A stretch of 64,000 nt of DNA from JALORV01 sp963766365. GTDB taxonomy: Bacteria; Pseudomonadota; Gammaproteobacteria; Burkholderiales; Burkholderiaceae_F. Each line of letters begins with the position of its first letter. The first letter of the stretch is position 1. Location of the stretch: assembly GCA_963766365.1 (NCBI GenBank), contig CAVXZK010000009.1, forward strand, positions 85,640 through 149,639, given 5' to 3'. Below are positions 27,165 to 36,765 of this stretch, piece after piece. Below the pieces are notes generated by a model. That model ran no database searches and was not told the origin of the DNA. It saw only the letters and a program-made list of their open reading frames with translations. Made by a program: the position numbers and the translations under genes.

Positions 27165-29861
27165 CTAGGCCGTCGACGGATTTCGTTTGTTCGGGTCGAT
27201 TCCGTACTTCTTGATCGCCTCCGCGACCTTGGCGATCGGCACGACGCCTTCGTCGGCCAGTGACCGCAGCGCGGCCAGCACGACAAAGTGTCGGTCGACC
27301 TCGAAAAACTCGCGCAGCTTCGCGCGCGTGTCCGAGCGGCCGAAGCCATCAGTGCCAAGAACGCGGTAGTCGCGACCGCGCGGAATGTACGGGCGGATCT
27401 GGTCGGCGAAGAGACGCATGTAGTCGGTCGTCGCGACGATCGGACCGACGGTCTTCTCGAGCTGCTGCGTCACGTAGGTCTTGCGCTGCTTGTCGGCCGG
27501 ATGCAGCAGGTTCCAGCGTTCGGCCTCGATGCCATCGCGCCGCAGTTCGGTGAAGCTGGTCACGCTCCAGACGTCTCCGGAAACACCCCAGTCCTTCTCC
27601 AGGATTTCGGCGGCGGCGATCGCCTCGCGCAGGATCGTGCCACTGCCCAGCAGCTGCACGCGCGCGATCGACTTGCCCATGCCACTTCCCGCCGGCCCTT
27701 CTCGCAGCAGGTACATGCCGCGCAGGATGCCTTCTTCCTGGCCCTTCTTCAGACCCGGGTGCGGGTAGTTCTCGTTCATCACCGTGATGTAGTACCAGAC
27801 GTTTTCCTGATCCTGCACCATGCGCTTCAGCCCGTGCTGCAGGATCACGGCCAGCTCGTGCGCGTAGGTCGGGTCGTAGCTGACGCAGTTGGGAATCGTC
27901 GCGCTCATCAGGTGCGAGTGCCCGTCCTGATGCTGCAGCCCCTCGCCATTCAGTGTCGTGCGTCCGGCTGTCGCGCCGAGCAGGAAACCGCGGGCCTGCA
28001 TGTCACCGGCGGCCCAGGCGAGGTCGCCGACGCGCTGGAAGCCGAACATCGAATAGAAGATGTAGAACGGCACCATGGTGCGGTTGTTGGTGGAGTACGA
28101 GGTCGCCGCCGCCACCCACGAACTCATCGCACCCGCCTCGTTGATGCCTTCCTCGAGGATCTGCCCCTGCTTGTCCTCGCGGTAGTACATCACCTGGTCG
28201 CGGTCGACTGGCTCATACAGCTGCCCCTGCGACGAGTAGATGCCTAGCTGGCGGAACATGCCTTCCATCCCGAAGGTGCGCGCCTCGTCCGGGATGATCG
28301 GGACCACACGCGGACCGACGTTCTTGTCGCGGACCAGTTGCGTCAGGCAACGCACGAACGCCTGCGTCGTCGAGATCTCACGACCTTCCGCCGTCGCCTC
28401 GAGCACGGGCGCAAACGCGTCGAGCGCGGGCGCCGCGATCTTCTCGTCGGCGGTGCGCCGGCGCTGCGGCAGGAAACCGCCGAGCGCACGACGGCGCTCG
28501 TGCAGGTACTTCATTTCCGGCGAGCCGGCGTCCGGCTTGAAGAACGGCACTTCCTCGAGCTGGTCGTCGGGCACCGGAATGGCGAAGCGGTCGCGGAATT
28601 CACGGATCGCCGCGGTATCGAGCTTCTTCAGCTGGTGCGTCGGGTTCTTGCCCTCGCCGACCTTGCCCATGCCGAAGCCCTTGACGGTCTTGGCGAGGAT
28701 CACCGTCGGTTGGCCGGTGGTCTTCACCGCCGCCGCGAAGGCGGCATAGATCTTGTGCGGATCGTGCCCGCCGCGGTTCAGGCGCCAGATGTCTTCGTCG
28801 GTCATGCGCGAGACCATTTCCAGCAGCCTGGGATCCTTGCCGAAGAAGTTCTTGCGCACGAAGGCCCCGTCGTTGGCCTTGAAGTTCTGGTACTCGCCGT
28901 CGACGGTGTCCTCCATCACGCGCAGCAGCCGGCCCTCGGCATCGCGCGCCAGCAGCGGATCCCAGTACGAGCCCCAGATCACCTTGATGACGTTCCAGCC
29001 GTCGCCGCGGAATCCGCCCTCGAGTTCCTGGATGATCTTGCCGTTGCCGCGCACCGGTCCATCGAGGCGCTGCAGGTTGCAGTTGACGACAAAGATCAGG
29101 TTGTCGAGCTTCTCGCGCGACGCGAGCCCGATCGCGCCGAGCGATTCGGGTTCGTCCATTTCGCCGTCGCCGCAGAAGACCCACACCTTGCGCCCTTCGG
29201 TGTTGGCGATGCCGCGCGCATGCAGGTACTTCAGGAAGCGCGCCTGGTAGATCGCCTGGATCGGGCCCAGGCCCATCGACACGGTCGGAAACTGCCAGAA
29301 CTCCGGCATCAGTTTCGGATGCGGGTACGAAGTCACGCCCTTGCCGTCGACATCGCGGCGGAAGTTGTCGAGCTGCTCCTCGGTGAGCCGCCCCTCCAGG
29401 TAGGCCCTTGCGTAGACGCCGGGCGCGCAATGCCCCTGGAAGTAGATCAGGTCACCGCCGAAGTCGGCATGCGGCGCGCGCCAGAAGTGGTTGAAGCCCA
29501 CTTCCATCAGCGTGTTCACCGACGCGTAGCTGGCGATATGGCCGCCCAGGTCGCCTTCGCCGCGATTGGCGCGCACCACCATCGCCATTGCATTCCAGCG
29601 CATGTACGAGCGGATGCGCTCCTCGAGCACCGGGTCTCCCGGCGAGTGCTCCTCGAGGTGCGGCGGAATCGTGTTGATGTACGCGGTGTTGGCCGAGTAC
29701 GGAATGTGCGCGCCCGAGCGGCGCGCCTTGTCGATCAGCGCCTCGAGCAGGAAGTGGGCGCGCTCCGCCCCTTCGCGTTCAAGCACCGTATCCAGCGCAT
29801 CGAGCCACTCCTGGGTCTCGAGCGTGTCGGGGTCATTCGCAGCCTTTGGAATGGCGGACAT
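27165..29861 (-). CDS. aceE: Pyruvate dehydrogenase E1 component, homodimeric type
   Basis: This 898-aa protein starts at ATG 29861, with CCAGGAG upstream; a longer open frame upstream has no supporting start. It has the single-chain E1 features: SANTAYINTIPPHLEEHSPGD near the N-terminus, the thiamine-diphosphate motif CGDGEMDEPES ending near NCNLQRLDGPV, and YYITVMNENYPHPG and LGTDGFGRSDTRAKLREFFEVD in the C-terminal half. It decarboxylates pyruvate and acetylates the E2 lipoyl group. It heads the aceE-aceF-bph-lpdA cluster and is divergent from a two-component system. Confidence 0.97.
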   Translation of the reverse strand: MSAIPKAANDPDTLETQEWLDALDTVLEREGAERAHFLLEALIDKARRSGAHIPYSANTAYINTIPPHLEEHSPGDPVLEERIRSYMRWNAMAMVVRANRGEGDLGGHIASYASVNTLMEVGFNHFWRAPHADFGGDLIYFQGHCAPGVYARAYLEGRLTEEQLDNFRRDVDGKGVTSYPHPKLMPEFWQFPTVSMGLGPIQAIYQARFLKYLHARGIANTEGRKVWVFCGDGEMDEPESLGAIGLASREKLDNLIFVVNCNLQRLDGPVRGNGKIIQELEGGFRGDGWNVIKVIWGSYWDPLLARDAEGRLLRVMEDTVDGEYQNFKANDGAFVRKNFFGKDPRLLEMVSRMTDEDIWRLNRGGHDPHKIYAAFAAAVKTTGQPTVILAKTVKGFGMGKVGEGKNPTHQLKKLDTAAIREFRDRFAIPVPDDQLEEVPFFKPDAGSPEMKYLHERRRALGGFLPQRRRTADEKIAAPALDAFAPVLEATAEGREISTTQAFVRCLTQLVRDKNVGPRVVPIIPDEARTFGMEGMFRQLGIYSSQGQLYEPVDRDQVMYYREDKQGQILEEGINEAGAMSSWVAAATSYSTNNRTMVPFYIFYSMFGFQRVGDLAWAAGDMQARGFLLGATAGRTTLNGEGLQHQDGHSHLMSATIPNCVSYDPTYAHELAVILQHGLKRMVQDQENVWYYITVMNENYPHPGLKKGQEEGILRGMYLLREGPAGSGMGKSIARVQLLGSGTILREAIAAAEILEKDWGVSGDVWSVTSFTELRRDGIEAERWNLLHPADKQRKTYVTQQLEKTVGPIVATTDYMRLFADQIRPYIPRGRDYRVLGTDGFGRSDTRAKLREFFEVDRHFVVLAALRSLADEGVVPIAKVAEAIKKYGIDPNKRNPSTA

Positions 29862-30095
29862 CGTTGTCTCCTGGACGATGGAGCGGCCTGGGAAAACCAG
29901 TCGGCCTCGCAACATTGGCGCGGCCTCGTTGTATTGGAAATCGACGATAACAGCTTCGCAGGTGCCTCTCAAATTACGACATCTAATTTCATAATGCGGC
30001 AGACAATTCTGCCCAGTGTGATCGGCAGTCGAACGGGCGGACGCTGCCGATAATATGCGCGCACAGCGCTGAAGACACATCTTTCGCCTGCGCCC
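29862..30095. promoter_or_regulatory. AT-rich divergent control region between aceE and the sensor kinase
   Basis: This 234-bp gap contains the AT-richest stretch nearby (about 29970-30010, with AAATTACGACATCTAATTTC and ATAATG), followed by GC-rich sequence. It should hold the aceE promoter and perhaps an operator for the divergent two-component system. I see no unambiguous -35/-10 pair or known operator. Confidence 0.5.
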
Positions 30096-32540
30096 GTGTC
30101 CGCTTCCCCCTCTCCTCCTTCGCCCCCCCTGCCCCCGGACGCCGTACAGCTGGCGTTCGATCGCATGGCGCGCGCTCAATCGCGCCGCTTCGAATTTGCC
30201 CGCTTTGTGCCGCTGATCGCGATTGCCCTGGTCGTCGCGCTGATCGCCGGCATCGCCTACCTGCTCGTCAATGAAGACCGTGCGCTGCAGCGTGACGCGC
30301 TCCATCGGGACACCGATACGCTTGCGCAGTCGCTCTCGCTGCGCCTGCAGGCCATCAGCGAAGCCACGAACGCGCTCGCCCGCGATGCATTGAGTACCGA
30401 CCGCGCCGAGCGGCGCTTCCTCGGCGCTGCGCGCGACGCGATGCTGGCGAAGCCGGAGGTCGTGCACGTTGCGCTGGTGGACACGTCGGCTCGCGTGGCC
30501 TGGTCCGTCGCTTCACCGGGGCCGCTCGGCGAGTCAGTGCGCGCGCCAAACACGCAACTGACCTCCGAACGCATCGTCGCTGCCATCAGCAACGCCCGCG
30601 AAGCGCACTCGTCATTCTTCTCGCCAACGTATGACGACTCCATGGGCTCAGCCGGTCCGGACAATGGCGGACCTTTCACGGACCTCGTTGCACCGATCTT
30701 TGTTGACGATCTTTACATGGGCGCCGTGCTCGCCCGGGTCTCGCTGCCCGAGTTGCTGCGCCGCTCGGTCGCACCGGACGTGGCACTGCGCTACCGCGTC
30801 AGCCTGCTCACCGACGCCGGCAACACGCTGGCATCGACGACTGCCAGTGAAACGCCCGAGGACGCGCTCGTCTATGTCGTACCGATTTACCTGTTGCCGG
30901 ATGGCGTCATGCTGGAGACGTCGGCCTTCCGGGTGCGCTCACCGCTCCTGAAGAGCGGGCTCGCCTGGGTCGTGGCCGGATTGACGCTGGCCGTTCTGAT
31001 CACGCTCGTCGCGCTGGTCCGGCGCGATGCGCGGCAGGCGAAGGTTGAGCGCGCGCTGCGTGCCGAAACGGCATTCCGCCGCGCCATGGAAGACTCGCTG
31101 GCAACGGGGCTGGCGGTCATTGACCGCCTGGGTGTGCTGCGTCATGTCAACGCGGCGTTCTGTCAGATGACCGGCTGGCAGGAGGCCGATCTGGTGGGGC
31201 ACAGCGCGCCGTTTCCCTATTGGCCGCCAGGACAGTTTGCCGAGCACCAGACATCGTTGAATGCGCTGCTCAAAGGCGAGGCGCCGCAGAGCGGCTTCGA
31301 ACTGAAGGTCCTGAGGCGTGACGGATCGCTTTTCGACGCACGGATGTACGGCTCGCCCCTGCTCTCCGACGATGGCGAGCAACTCGGCTGGATGATCGCG
31401 ATGGCGGACATTACGGAGCCGAAGCGCATCAGCGAGCAGTTGGAGGCTGCGCACGAGCGCTTCACGACTGTCCTGCAATCCCTCGACGACGCCGTGTCCG
31501 TGGTCGCTCCGGGGTCGTCGGCGGAGCAACCCGACGAGCTGCTGTTTGCGAATCGCGGATACCGCACGCTCTACGGCGCCGACGCCTTCGGCCACCGGCG
31601 CCTGCAGGAGGCCCTGGCCGCCCACGGCAGCGGCATTGCCGGCGAGGCCTATGACGGCACGCTGAAGCGCTGGTTCGATGTGCGCACACGCGAGATCCGC
31701 TGGGTCGACGGCCGCGACGTGCGGCTGCAGATCGCGACCGACATCAGCGACCGCAAGGCAACCGAAGAAATCGTGCGCCAGCAGCAGGAGAAGGTGGCGC
31801 TGACGTCACGGCTGATGACGATGGGCGAGATGGCGTCATCGCTGGCGCACGAACTCAACCAGCCGCTGACGGCAATCAGCAATTACAGCCTCGGGACAGT
31901 CTCGCGCCTGCGCGATGGCAATGTCACCGTCACCGACCTGCTGCCCGCGCTGGAGAAAACGGCGGGCCAGGCGCAGCGCGCTGGCAACATCATCCGGCGC
32001 ATCCGCGAGTTCGTGAAGCGCTCGGAGCCGCGACGGCGCCCGACGCCGGCAAGCCGCATTGTCGAGGACGCGATCAGCTTTGCCGATATCGAAGCCGCCA
32101 AGAAGCAGATCGTGATCCGCACGCAGGTGCCGGCCGACCTGCCACCGCTCAACGTCGACCCTATCCTGATCGAGCAACTGCTGCTGAACCTGCTGAAAAA
32201 TGCCATCGACGCAATGGAGAACGCCACAATGCGGCGCATTGACCTGGTCGTGCGACGTCTCGATGACATGGCCGAGTTCTCGGTGATCGATCGCGGCTGC
32301 GGCATCCCGGCCGAGCACCGCGACAGCCTGTTCGAGCCGTTCTTCAGCACGAAGTCGGACGGGATGGGCATGGGGCTCAACATCTGCCGTTCGATCGTTG
32401 AATTCCACCAGGGCCGGTTGCTCCTTGAGGAAAACCCTGAAGGCGGAACCATCTTCCGCTTCACCCTGCCGCTTGCGACGACTGCTTCGGTCGACGAGAA
32501 TGCGCGCCACCTTGACGCGAAACAATCCAATGGACTCTGA
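30096..32540 (+). CDS. Membrane sensor histidine kinase with periplasmic domain and PAS
   Basis: This 814-aa protein, from GTG 30096 (an ATG at 30165 is the alternative), has a transmembrane helix at ~38-58, a large periplasmic CACHE-like domain, and a second helix at ~287-308. One or two PAS domains follow (FRRAMEDSLATGLAVID and HVNAAFCQMTGWQEADLVG), then a HisKA domain with LAHELNQPLTAISNYS and an ATPase domain with LLKNAIDAM and GMGMGLNICRSIVEFHQG. The order resembles DctB/FixL-like kinases of the HPK4 class. It overlaps the FixJ-like regulator by 11 bases, its evident partner. The position opposite aceE suggests sensing of a carboxylic acid, but that is inference. Confidence 0.93.
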   Translation: MSASPSPPSPPLPPDAVQLAFDRMARAQSRRFEFARFVPLIAIALVVALIAGIAYLLVNEDRALQRDALHRDTDTLAQSLSLRLQAISEATNALARDALSTDRAERRFLGAARDAMLAKPEVVHVALVDTSARVAWSVASPGPLGESVRAPNTQLTSERIVAAISNAREAHSSFFSPTYDDSMGSAGPDNGGPFTDLVAPIFVDDLYMGAVLARVSLPELLRRSVAPDVALRYRVSLLTDAGNTLASTTASETPEDALVYVVPIYLLPDGVMLETSAFRVRSPLLKSGLAWVVAGLTLAVLITLVALVRRDARQAKVERALRAETAFRRAMEDSLATGLAVIDRLGVLRHVNAAFCQMTGWQEADLVGHSAPFPYWPPGQFAEHQTSLNALLKGEAPQSGFELKVLRRDGSLFDARMYGSPLLSDDGEQLGWMIAMADITEPKRISEQLEAAHERFTTVLQSLDDAVSVVAPGSSAEQPDELLFANRGYRTLYGADAFGHRRLQEALAAHGSGIAGEAYDGTLKRWFDVRTREIRWVDGRDVRLQIATDISDRKATEEIVRQQQEKVALTSRLMTMGEMASSLAHELNQPLTAISNYSLGTVSRLRDGNVTVTDLLPALEKTAGQAQRAGNIIRRIREFVKRSEPRRRPTPASRIVEDAISFADIEAAKKQIVIRTQVPADLPPLNVDPILIEQLLLNLLKNAIDAMENATMRRIDLVVRRLDDMAEFSVIDRGCGIPAEHRDSLFEPFFSTKSDGMGMGLNICRSIVEFHQGRLLLEENPEGGTIFRFTLPLATTASVDENARHLDAKQSNGL

Positions 32541-33156
32541 CGATGTTCTGGGCGTGGTCTACGTCATCGACGACGACGACGCCGTGCGCGACTCGCTGCA
32601 ATGGCTGCTCGAGGCGAGCCGCTATCGCGTGATCGGTTTCGACAGCGCGGAGAAATTCCTCGCCGGCCACGATCCGGAAGCGATCGCCGTGGCCATCATC
32701 GACGTACGCATGCCCGGCATGAGCGGGCTGGAACTGCAGGACGAGCTGATCGCGCGCAAGGTGCCCTACCCGATCATCTTCATCACCGGTCATGGCGACG
32801 TGCCGATGGCGGTTTCGACGATGAAAAAGGGCGCCGTGGACTTCATCGAGAAGCCCTTTGACCAGGCCGCACTGAAGGCGCTGGTCGAGCGCATGCTCGG
32901 CGAGGCGCGCACACGGGCAGCCGAGAGCGAGAACCGCAAGCTGAGCGAGGCCCTGATGGCGAAGCTCACGGCGCGCGAACAGCAGGTGCTCGAGCGGATC
33001 GTTGCCGGTCGGCTGAACAAGCAGATCGCCGACGACCTCGGTATCTCGATCAAGACGGTGGAGGCGCATCGCGCCAACATCATGGACAAGCTCAACGCGA
33101 ATACGGTGGCCGACCTGATGCGCACCGTGCTTGCGGGGGGCGGACTGCGCCAGTAA
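32530..33156 (+). CDS. FixJ/TodT-type response regulator
   Basis: This 208-aa protein has a receiver domain (acidic DDDD near residues 14-17, phospho-acceptor Asp in IIDVRMPGMSG, Thr in FITGHGDVPMAV, Lys in FIEKPFD) and a LuxR-type helix-turn-helix (LTAREQQVLERIVAG, NKQIADDLGISIKTVEAHRANIM). ATG 32530 gives the normal N-terminus and lies within the end of the kinase gene, so the two are translationally coupled. FixJ-type regulators activate transcription after phosphorylation. Target promoters are unknown; aceE on the other side is an obvious candidate. Confidence 0.94.
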   Translation: MDSDDVLGVVYVIDDDDAVRDSLQWLLEASRYRVIGFDSAEKFLAGHDPEAIAVAIIDVRMPGMSGLELQDELIARKVPYPIIFITGHGDVPMAVSTMKKGAVDFIEKPFDQAALKALVERMLGEARTRAAESENRKLSEALMAKLTAREQQVLERIVAGRLNKQIADDLGISIKTVEAHRANIMDKLNANTVADLMRTVLAGGGLRQ

Positions 33157-33219
33157 TCCCCGTCCGCGCCGGTAAACTTCGCGGCTTTCCCGGATGTCAG
33201 CGAAGAAAGGTTATCGGCC

Positions 33220-34080
33220 ATGACGGCGCGCCTCATCGACGGCAAGGCCCTTGCCGCCTCCATACGCGCCAGCCTGGCGCCGCGCATCGCGCGCGCCAAG
33301 GAAGCGGGGCAGCCGCCCGGTCTTGCGGTCGTGCTGGTCGGTGACGATCCCGCCTCCGCGGTTTACGTCCGCAACAAGATCCAGGCCTGCGAGGATGTCG
33401 GCATCCGCTCCTTCGCCGATCGCCTGCCGCCGAGCACGTCCGAAGCCGAACTGCTTGCGCACATCGACAAGCTGAATGCCGACCCGGCGGTGCACGGAAT
33501 ACTCGTGCAGCTGCCTCTCCCCGGCCACCTCGATGCGCAGCGTGTCCTTGAAACCATCGCGTTCGACAAGGATGTCGATGGGCTGCATGCCACCAACGCC
33601 GGGCTGACGCTGATGGGCGTACCCCACTTCCGTTCCTGCACTCCGTACGGCGTGATGAAGATGCTCGAGCACACGGGCATAGCCGTGGAAGGCAAGCACG
33701 CGGTCGTCCTCGGCCGTTCCAACATGGTGGGCAAGCCCATGGCCATGTTGCTGCTGGCGGCCAATGCCACAGTGACGATTGCGCATAGCCGCACGCGCGA
33801 CCTGCCTGCAATCACGCGACAGGGAGATATCCTCGTCGCGGCAGTCGGGCGCCTCCATCTCGTCACGGCAGACATGGTGAAGCCCGGCGCAGTGGTCATC
33901 GATGTCGGAACTAACCGCACGCCGGAGGGCAAGCTCACGGGCGATGTCGACTTTAAGGGCGTCAGCGAGGTCGCCGGGTGGATTTCGCCGGTGCCCGGCG
34001 GCGTCGGGCCGATGACGATCACGATGCTGCTCGTGAATACCGTCGAGGCGGCCGAACGTCGTGCCGGCTTGACGACGTAG
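33220..34080 (+). CDS. folD: Bifunctional methylenetetrahydrofolate dehydrogenase/cyclohydrolase FolD
   Basis: This 286-aa protein shows the FolD signatures PGLAVVLVGDDPASAVYVRNK (with catalytic Lys), GILVQLPLPGHLD, KDVDGLH, the NADP-binding VVLGRSNMVGKPMAMLLL, and PGGVGPMTITMLLVNT near the end. It interconverts 5,10-methylene- and 10-formyl-tetrahydrofolate in one-carbon metabolism. It is followed after ~50 bp by prlC, the same order as in other betaproteobacteria with aceE nearby. Confidence 0.97.
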   Translation: MTARLIDGKALAASIRASLAPRIARAKEAGQPPGLAVVLVGDDPASAVYVRNKIQACEDVGIRSFADRLPPSTSEAELLAHIDKLNADPAVHGILVQLPLPGHLDAQRVLETIAFDKDVDGLHATNAGLTLMGVPHFRSCTPYGVMKMLEHTGIAVEGKHAVVLGRSNMVGKPMAMLLLAANATVTIAHSRTRDLPAITRQGDILVAAVGRLHLVTADMVKPGAVVIDVGTNRTPEGKLTGDVDFKGVSEVAGWISPVPGGVGPMTITMLLVNTVEAAERRAGLTT

Positions 34081-34129
34081 CGAGCGGGCCTGGTGCCTGC
34101 TCCGTGAATCGCCGAACTCAAAGACAACC

Positions 34130-36166
34130 ATGCCTACCATCGACAATCCCCTCCTCGACTTCAGTGGCCTGACCCGCTTCGACCACATCCGGCCCGAGCA
34201 CGTGACGCCGGCGATCGAGGTCCTGCTCGACGGAGCGCGTGCTGCGGTGACACAGGCTTCCCGCACCGAGGTACCGGCGACCTGGGACACGGTTGTGGAG
34301 CCGCTGGACGAAGCGACCGACCGGCTGTCGCGCGCGTGGGGCGCGGTCGCGCACATGAACGCGGTGGTCGACACCCCGGAGCTGCGTGCCGAGTACAACG
34401 CCAATCTGCCGCGCATCACGGTGTTCTGGACCGAGCTCTCGCAGAACGAAGCGCTGTATGCCCGCTTCAAGGCGCTCGCGGCCGCTGCCGACTTTGCGCA
34501 GTGGCCGGCGGCGCGCCGCAAACTTGTCGAGAACGAACTGCGCGATTTCAGGCTCGGCGGGGCCGAGCTCAACGCGGCGGACAAGCAGCGGTTCAAGGCC
34601 GTGCGCGAACGGGAATCACAGGTGTCGACACGCTTCGCCGAAAACATACTGGACGCGACGAATGCGTTTGCGCTGTTCCTTGGCGACGCGTCGCCGCTGT
34701 CCGGTGTGCCGGACGACGCGGTCCAGATGTTCCAGGAGGCGGCGGCCGCTGACGGGCGAACCGGCTACAAGCTGACGCTGCAGTACCCCAGCTACTCGGC
34801 GGTCATGGACTACGCAGACGACCGCGCGCTGCGCGAAAAGCTCTATCGCGCCTATGTGACCCGCGCCTCCGAGTTCGGCAACCCGGACTGGAACAACGGC
34901 CCGCTGCTGGTCGAGCTGATCCGGCTGCGGCAGGACAATGCGAGCCTGCTGGGGTATCCGGCCTTCGCCCACGTGTCGCTGGTACCCAAGATGGCCGAAT
35001 CACCCGATGCGGTGCTGAAGTTCCTGCGTGAACTCGGCACGCGGGCGCGGCCCTATGCCGAGCGCGATGTCGACGAGCTGCGCCGATTCGCGGCCGAGAA
35101 TCTCGGTATCGCAGAGCTGATGCCGTGGGACTTCAGCTTCGCGAGCGAAAAGTTGCGCGAGGCGCGTTACGCCTACTCGGACCAGGAACTGAAGCTCTAC
35201 TTCACCGAGCCGCACGTCCTGGGTGGGCTGTTCAAGGTCATCGAGACACTGTTCGGCGTCGCGATCCGCGAGGAAGCGGCACCCACCTGGCATCCGGACG
35301 TGCGCTTCTTCCGCATCGAAAGCCAGGGCGGCGACCTGGTGGGCCAGTTCTACCTGGACCTGTATGCCCGCGACAACAAGCAGGGCGGTGCCTGGCAGGA
35401 CGATGCGCGCAGCCGCCGCGGCCGCCGCCTGGGGCTGTCGTCGCCCGTTTCCTACCTCACCTGCAACTTTTCGCGTCCGGTGGGGGGACGGCCGGCGACG
35501 TTCCGCCACGACGAAGTGCTGACGCTGTTTCACGAGTTCGGCCACGGGCTCCATCACATGTTGACGCGCGTTGACGAGCCGTCGGTATCCGGCATCCACG
35601 GCGTCGAATGGGACGCGGTCGAACTGCCCAGCCAGTTCATGGAGAACTTCGCCTGGGAGTGGGAGGTCCTGCAGCTGCTGACCGGCCATGTGGAGAGCGG
35701 TGAGAAGCTGCCACGCGCGCTTTTCGACCGCATGATCGCCGCCCGAAACTTCCAGACCGGCTACTACACGGTGCGGCAACTCGAGTTCTCGTTGTTCGAC
35801 ATGCTGCTGCACAGCCGACCCGCGCCGGAGACCGAGCAGCAGGTCCTGGCGCTGCTCGGGGAGGTCCGCCGCGAGGTAGCGGTCTTCTTCCCGCCCGAAT
35901 ACAACCGTTTTCCGCACTCTTTCTCGCACATCTTCGCCGGCGGCTACGCGGCAGGCTATTACAGCTACAAGTGGGCCGAAGTGCTGTCGGCCGATGCGTA
36001 TGCGGCGTTCGAGGAGGAAGGCGTGCTGAACCCGGCCACCGGCCAGCGGTTCCGCGACGAAGTCCTCGCCGTCGGCGGGAGCCGCCCGGCGATGCAATCG
36101 TTCATCGCCTTCCGTGGCCGCAAGCCGACCATCGACGCCCTGTTGAGGCATCACGGCATGACTTAG
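34130..36166 (+). CDS. prlC: Oligopeptidase A (M3 metallopeptidase)
   Basis: This 678-aa protein contains the zinc-binding HEFGHGLHHML with the third ligand Glu in MENFAWE, as in the M3A family (thimet oligopeptidase, OpdA/PrlC). The C-terminal SHIFAGGYAAGYYSYKWAEVLSADAYAAFEE is also characteristic. It is a cytoplasmic peptidase that degrades short peptides, including signal-peptide fragments. The length is normal. A glutaredoxin-like secreted protein follows 11 bp after the stop, suggesting co-transcription. Confidence 0.96.
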   Translation: MPTIDNPLLDFSGLTRFDHIRPEHVTPAIEVLLDGARAAVTQASRTEVPATWDTVVEPLDEATDRLSRAWGAVAHMNAVVDTPELRAEYNANLPRITVFWTELSQNEALYARFKALAAAADFAQWPAARRKLVENELRDFRLGGAELNAADKQRFKAVRERESQVSTRFAENILDATNAFALFLGDASPLSGVPDDAVQMFQEAAAADGRTGYKLTLQYPSYSAVMDYADDRALREKLYRAYVTRASEFGNPDWNNGPLLVELIRLRQDNASLLGYPAFAHVSLVPKMAESPDAVLKFLRELGTRARPYAERDVDELRRFAAENLGIAELMPWDFSFASEKLREARYAYSDQELKLYFTEPHVLGGLFKVIETLFGVAIREEAAPTWHPDVRFFRIESQGGDLVGQFYLDLYARDNKQGGAWQDDARSRRGRRLGLSSPVSYLTCNFSRPVGGRPATFRHDEVLTLFHEFGHGLHHMLTRVDEPSVSGIHGVEWDAVELPSQFMENFAWEWEVLQLLTGHVESGEKLPRALFDRMIAARNFQTGYYTVRQLEFSLFDMLLHSRPAPETEQQVLALLGEVRREVAVFFPPEYNRFPHSFSHIFAGGYAAGYYSYKWAEVLSADAYAAFEEEGVLNPATGQRFRDEVLAVGGSRPAMQSFIAFRGRKPTIDALLRHHGMT

Positions 36167-36177
36167 TCAGGAGAGCG

Positions 36178-36738
36178 ATGAAAAGCGGTGTGTGGTTGGC
36201 GTTGGCCCTGCTAGCGGTCGGGAGCGCAGCCGAGGCGCAGTACCGCTGGCGCGACGCTGACGGGCAGATCAACTACGGGGACCAGCCGCCCTACGACGCC
36301 CGCGAACTGCAGCGCGTCGATAACCGCGGCCCCATGACTCCGAACGATCCGAACGCCGCCCTGCCATTCGAGTTGCGCCGCGCGATGGCGCGGCATCCCG
36401 CGGTGATGTACACCAGCAGTGACTGCGATCCGTGCGACAGCGCGCGGGTGTTTCTGCGCCAGCGCGGCATCCCGTACTCGGAACGAACTGTCGACGGTGC
36501 GGACGACATTGAAACGCTGCGCCGCCTGACCGGCAGCGACAAGGTGCCGGTGCTGATGCTCGGCAAGGCTCCCCTAACCGGATTCAGCGCGCCTGAATGG
36601 GCCCGCGGCCTGGGGGCGGCCGGATATCCGGCCGAGTCACGACTGCCCCCCGGCTACACCGGCGAGGCGCCCCAGCCCCTGGTTCCGCGAGCCAGCGGAC
36701 CTGCGAACCTGGTCGGGCCCGCGGCGCGCGCCCGCTGA
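36178..36738 (+). CDS. Exported DUF4124 plus glutaredoxin-like protein, copy 1
   Basis: This 186-aa protein has a signal peptide (cleavage near AEAQ), a DUF4124-like strand motif (YRWRDADGQINYGDQPP), then a glutaredoxin-like domain. The domain has the redox motif C-DP-C in SSDCDPCDSAR, RQRGIPYSERTVD, and the cis-Pro segment KVPVLML. A Pro-rich tail ends it. CxxC in a periplasmic glutaredoxin fold suggests a thiol oxidoreductase. It has a GAGAG ribosome binding site just after prlC. The next gene is a tandem paralog. Confidence 0.85.
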   Translation: MKSGVWLALALLAVGSAAEAQYRWRDADGQINYGDQPPYDARELQRVDNRGPMTPNDPNAALPFELRRAMARHPAVMYTSSDCDPCDSARVFLRQRGIPYSERTVDGADDIETLRRLTGSDKVPVLMLGKAPLTGFSAPEWARGLGAAGYPAESRLPPGYTGEAPQPLVPRASGPANLVGPAARAR

Positions 36739-36765
36739 ACTCCACGCAACGAGGATTTGCCGATC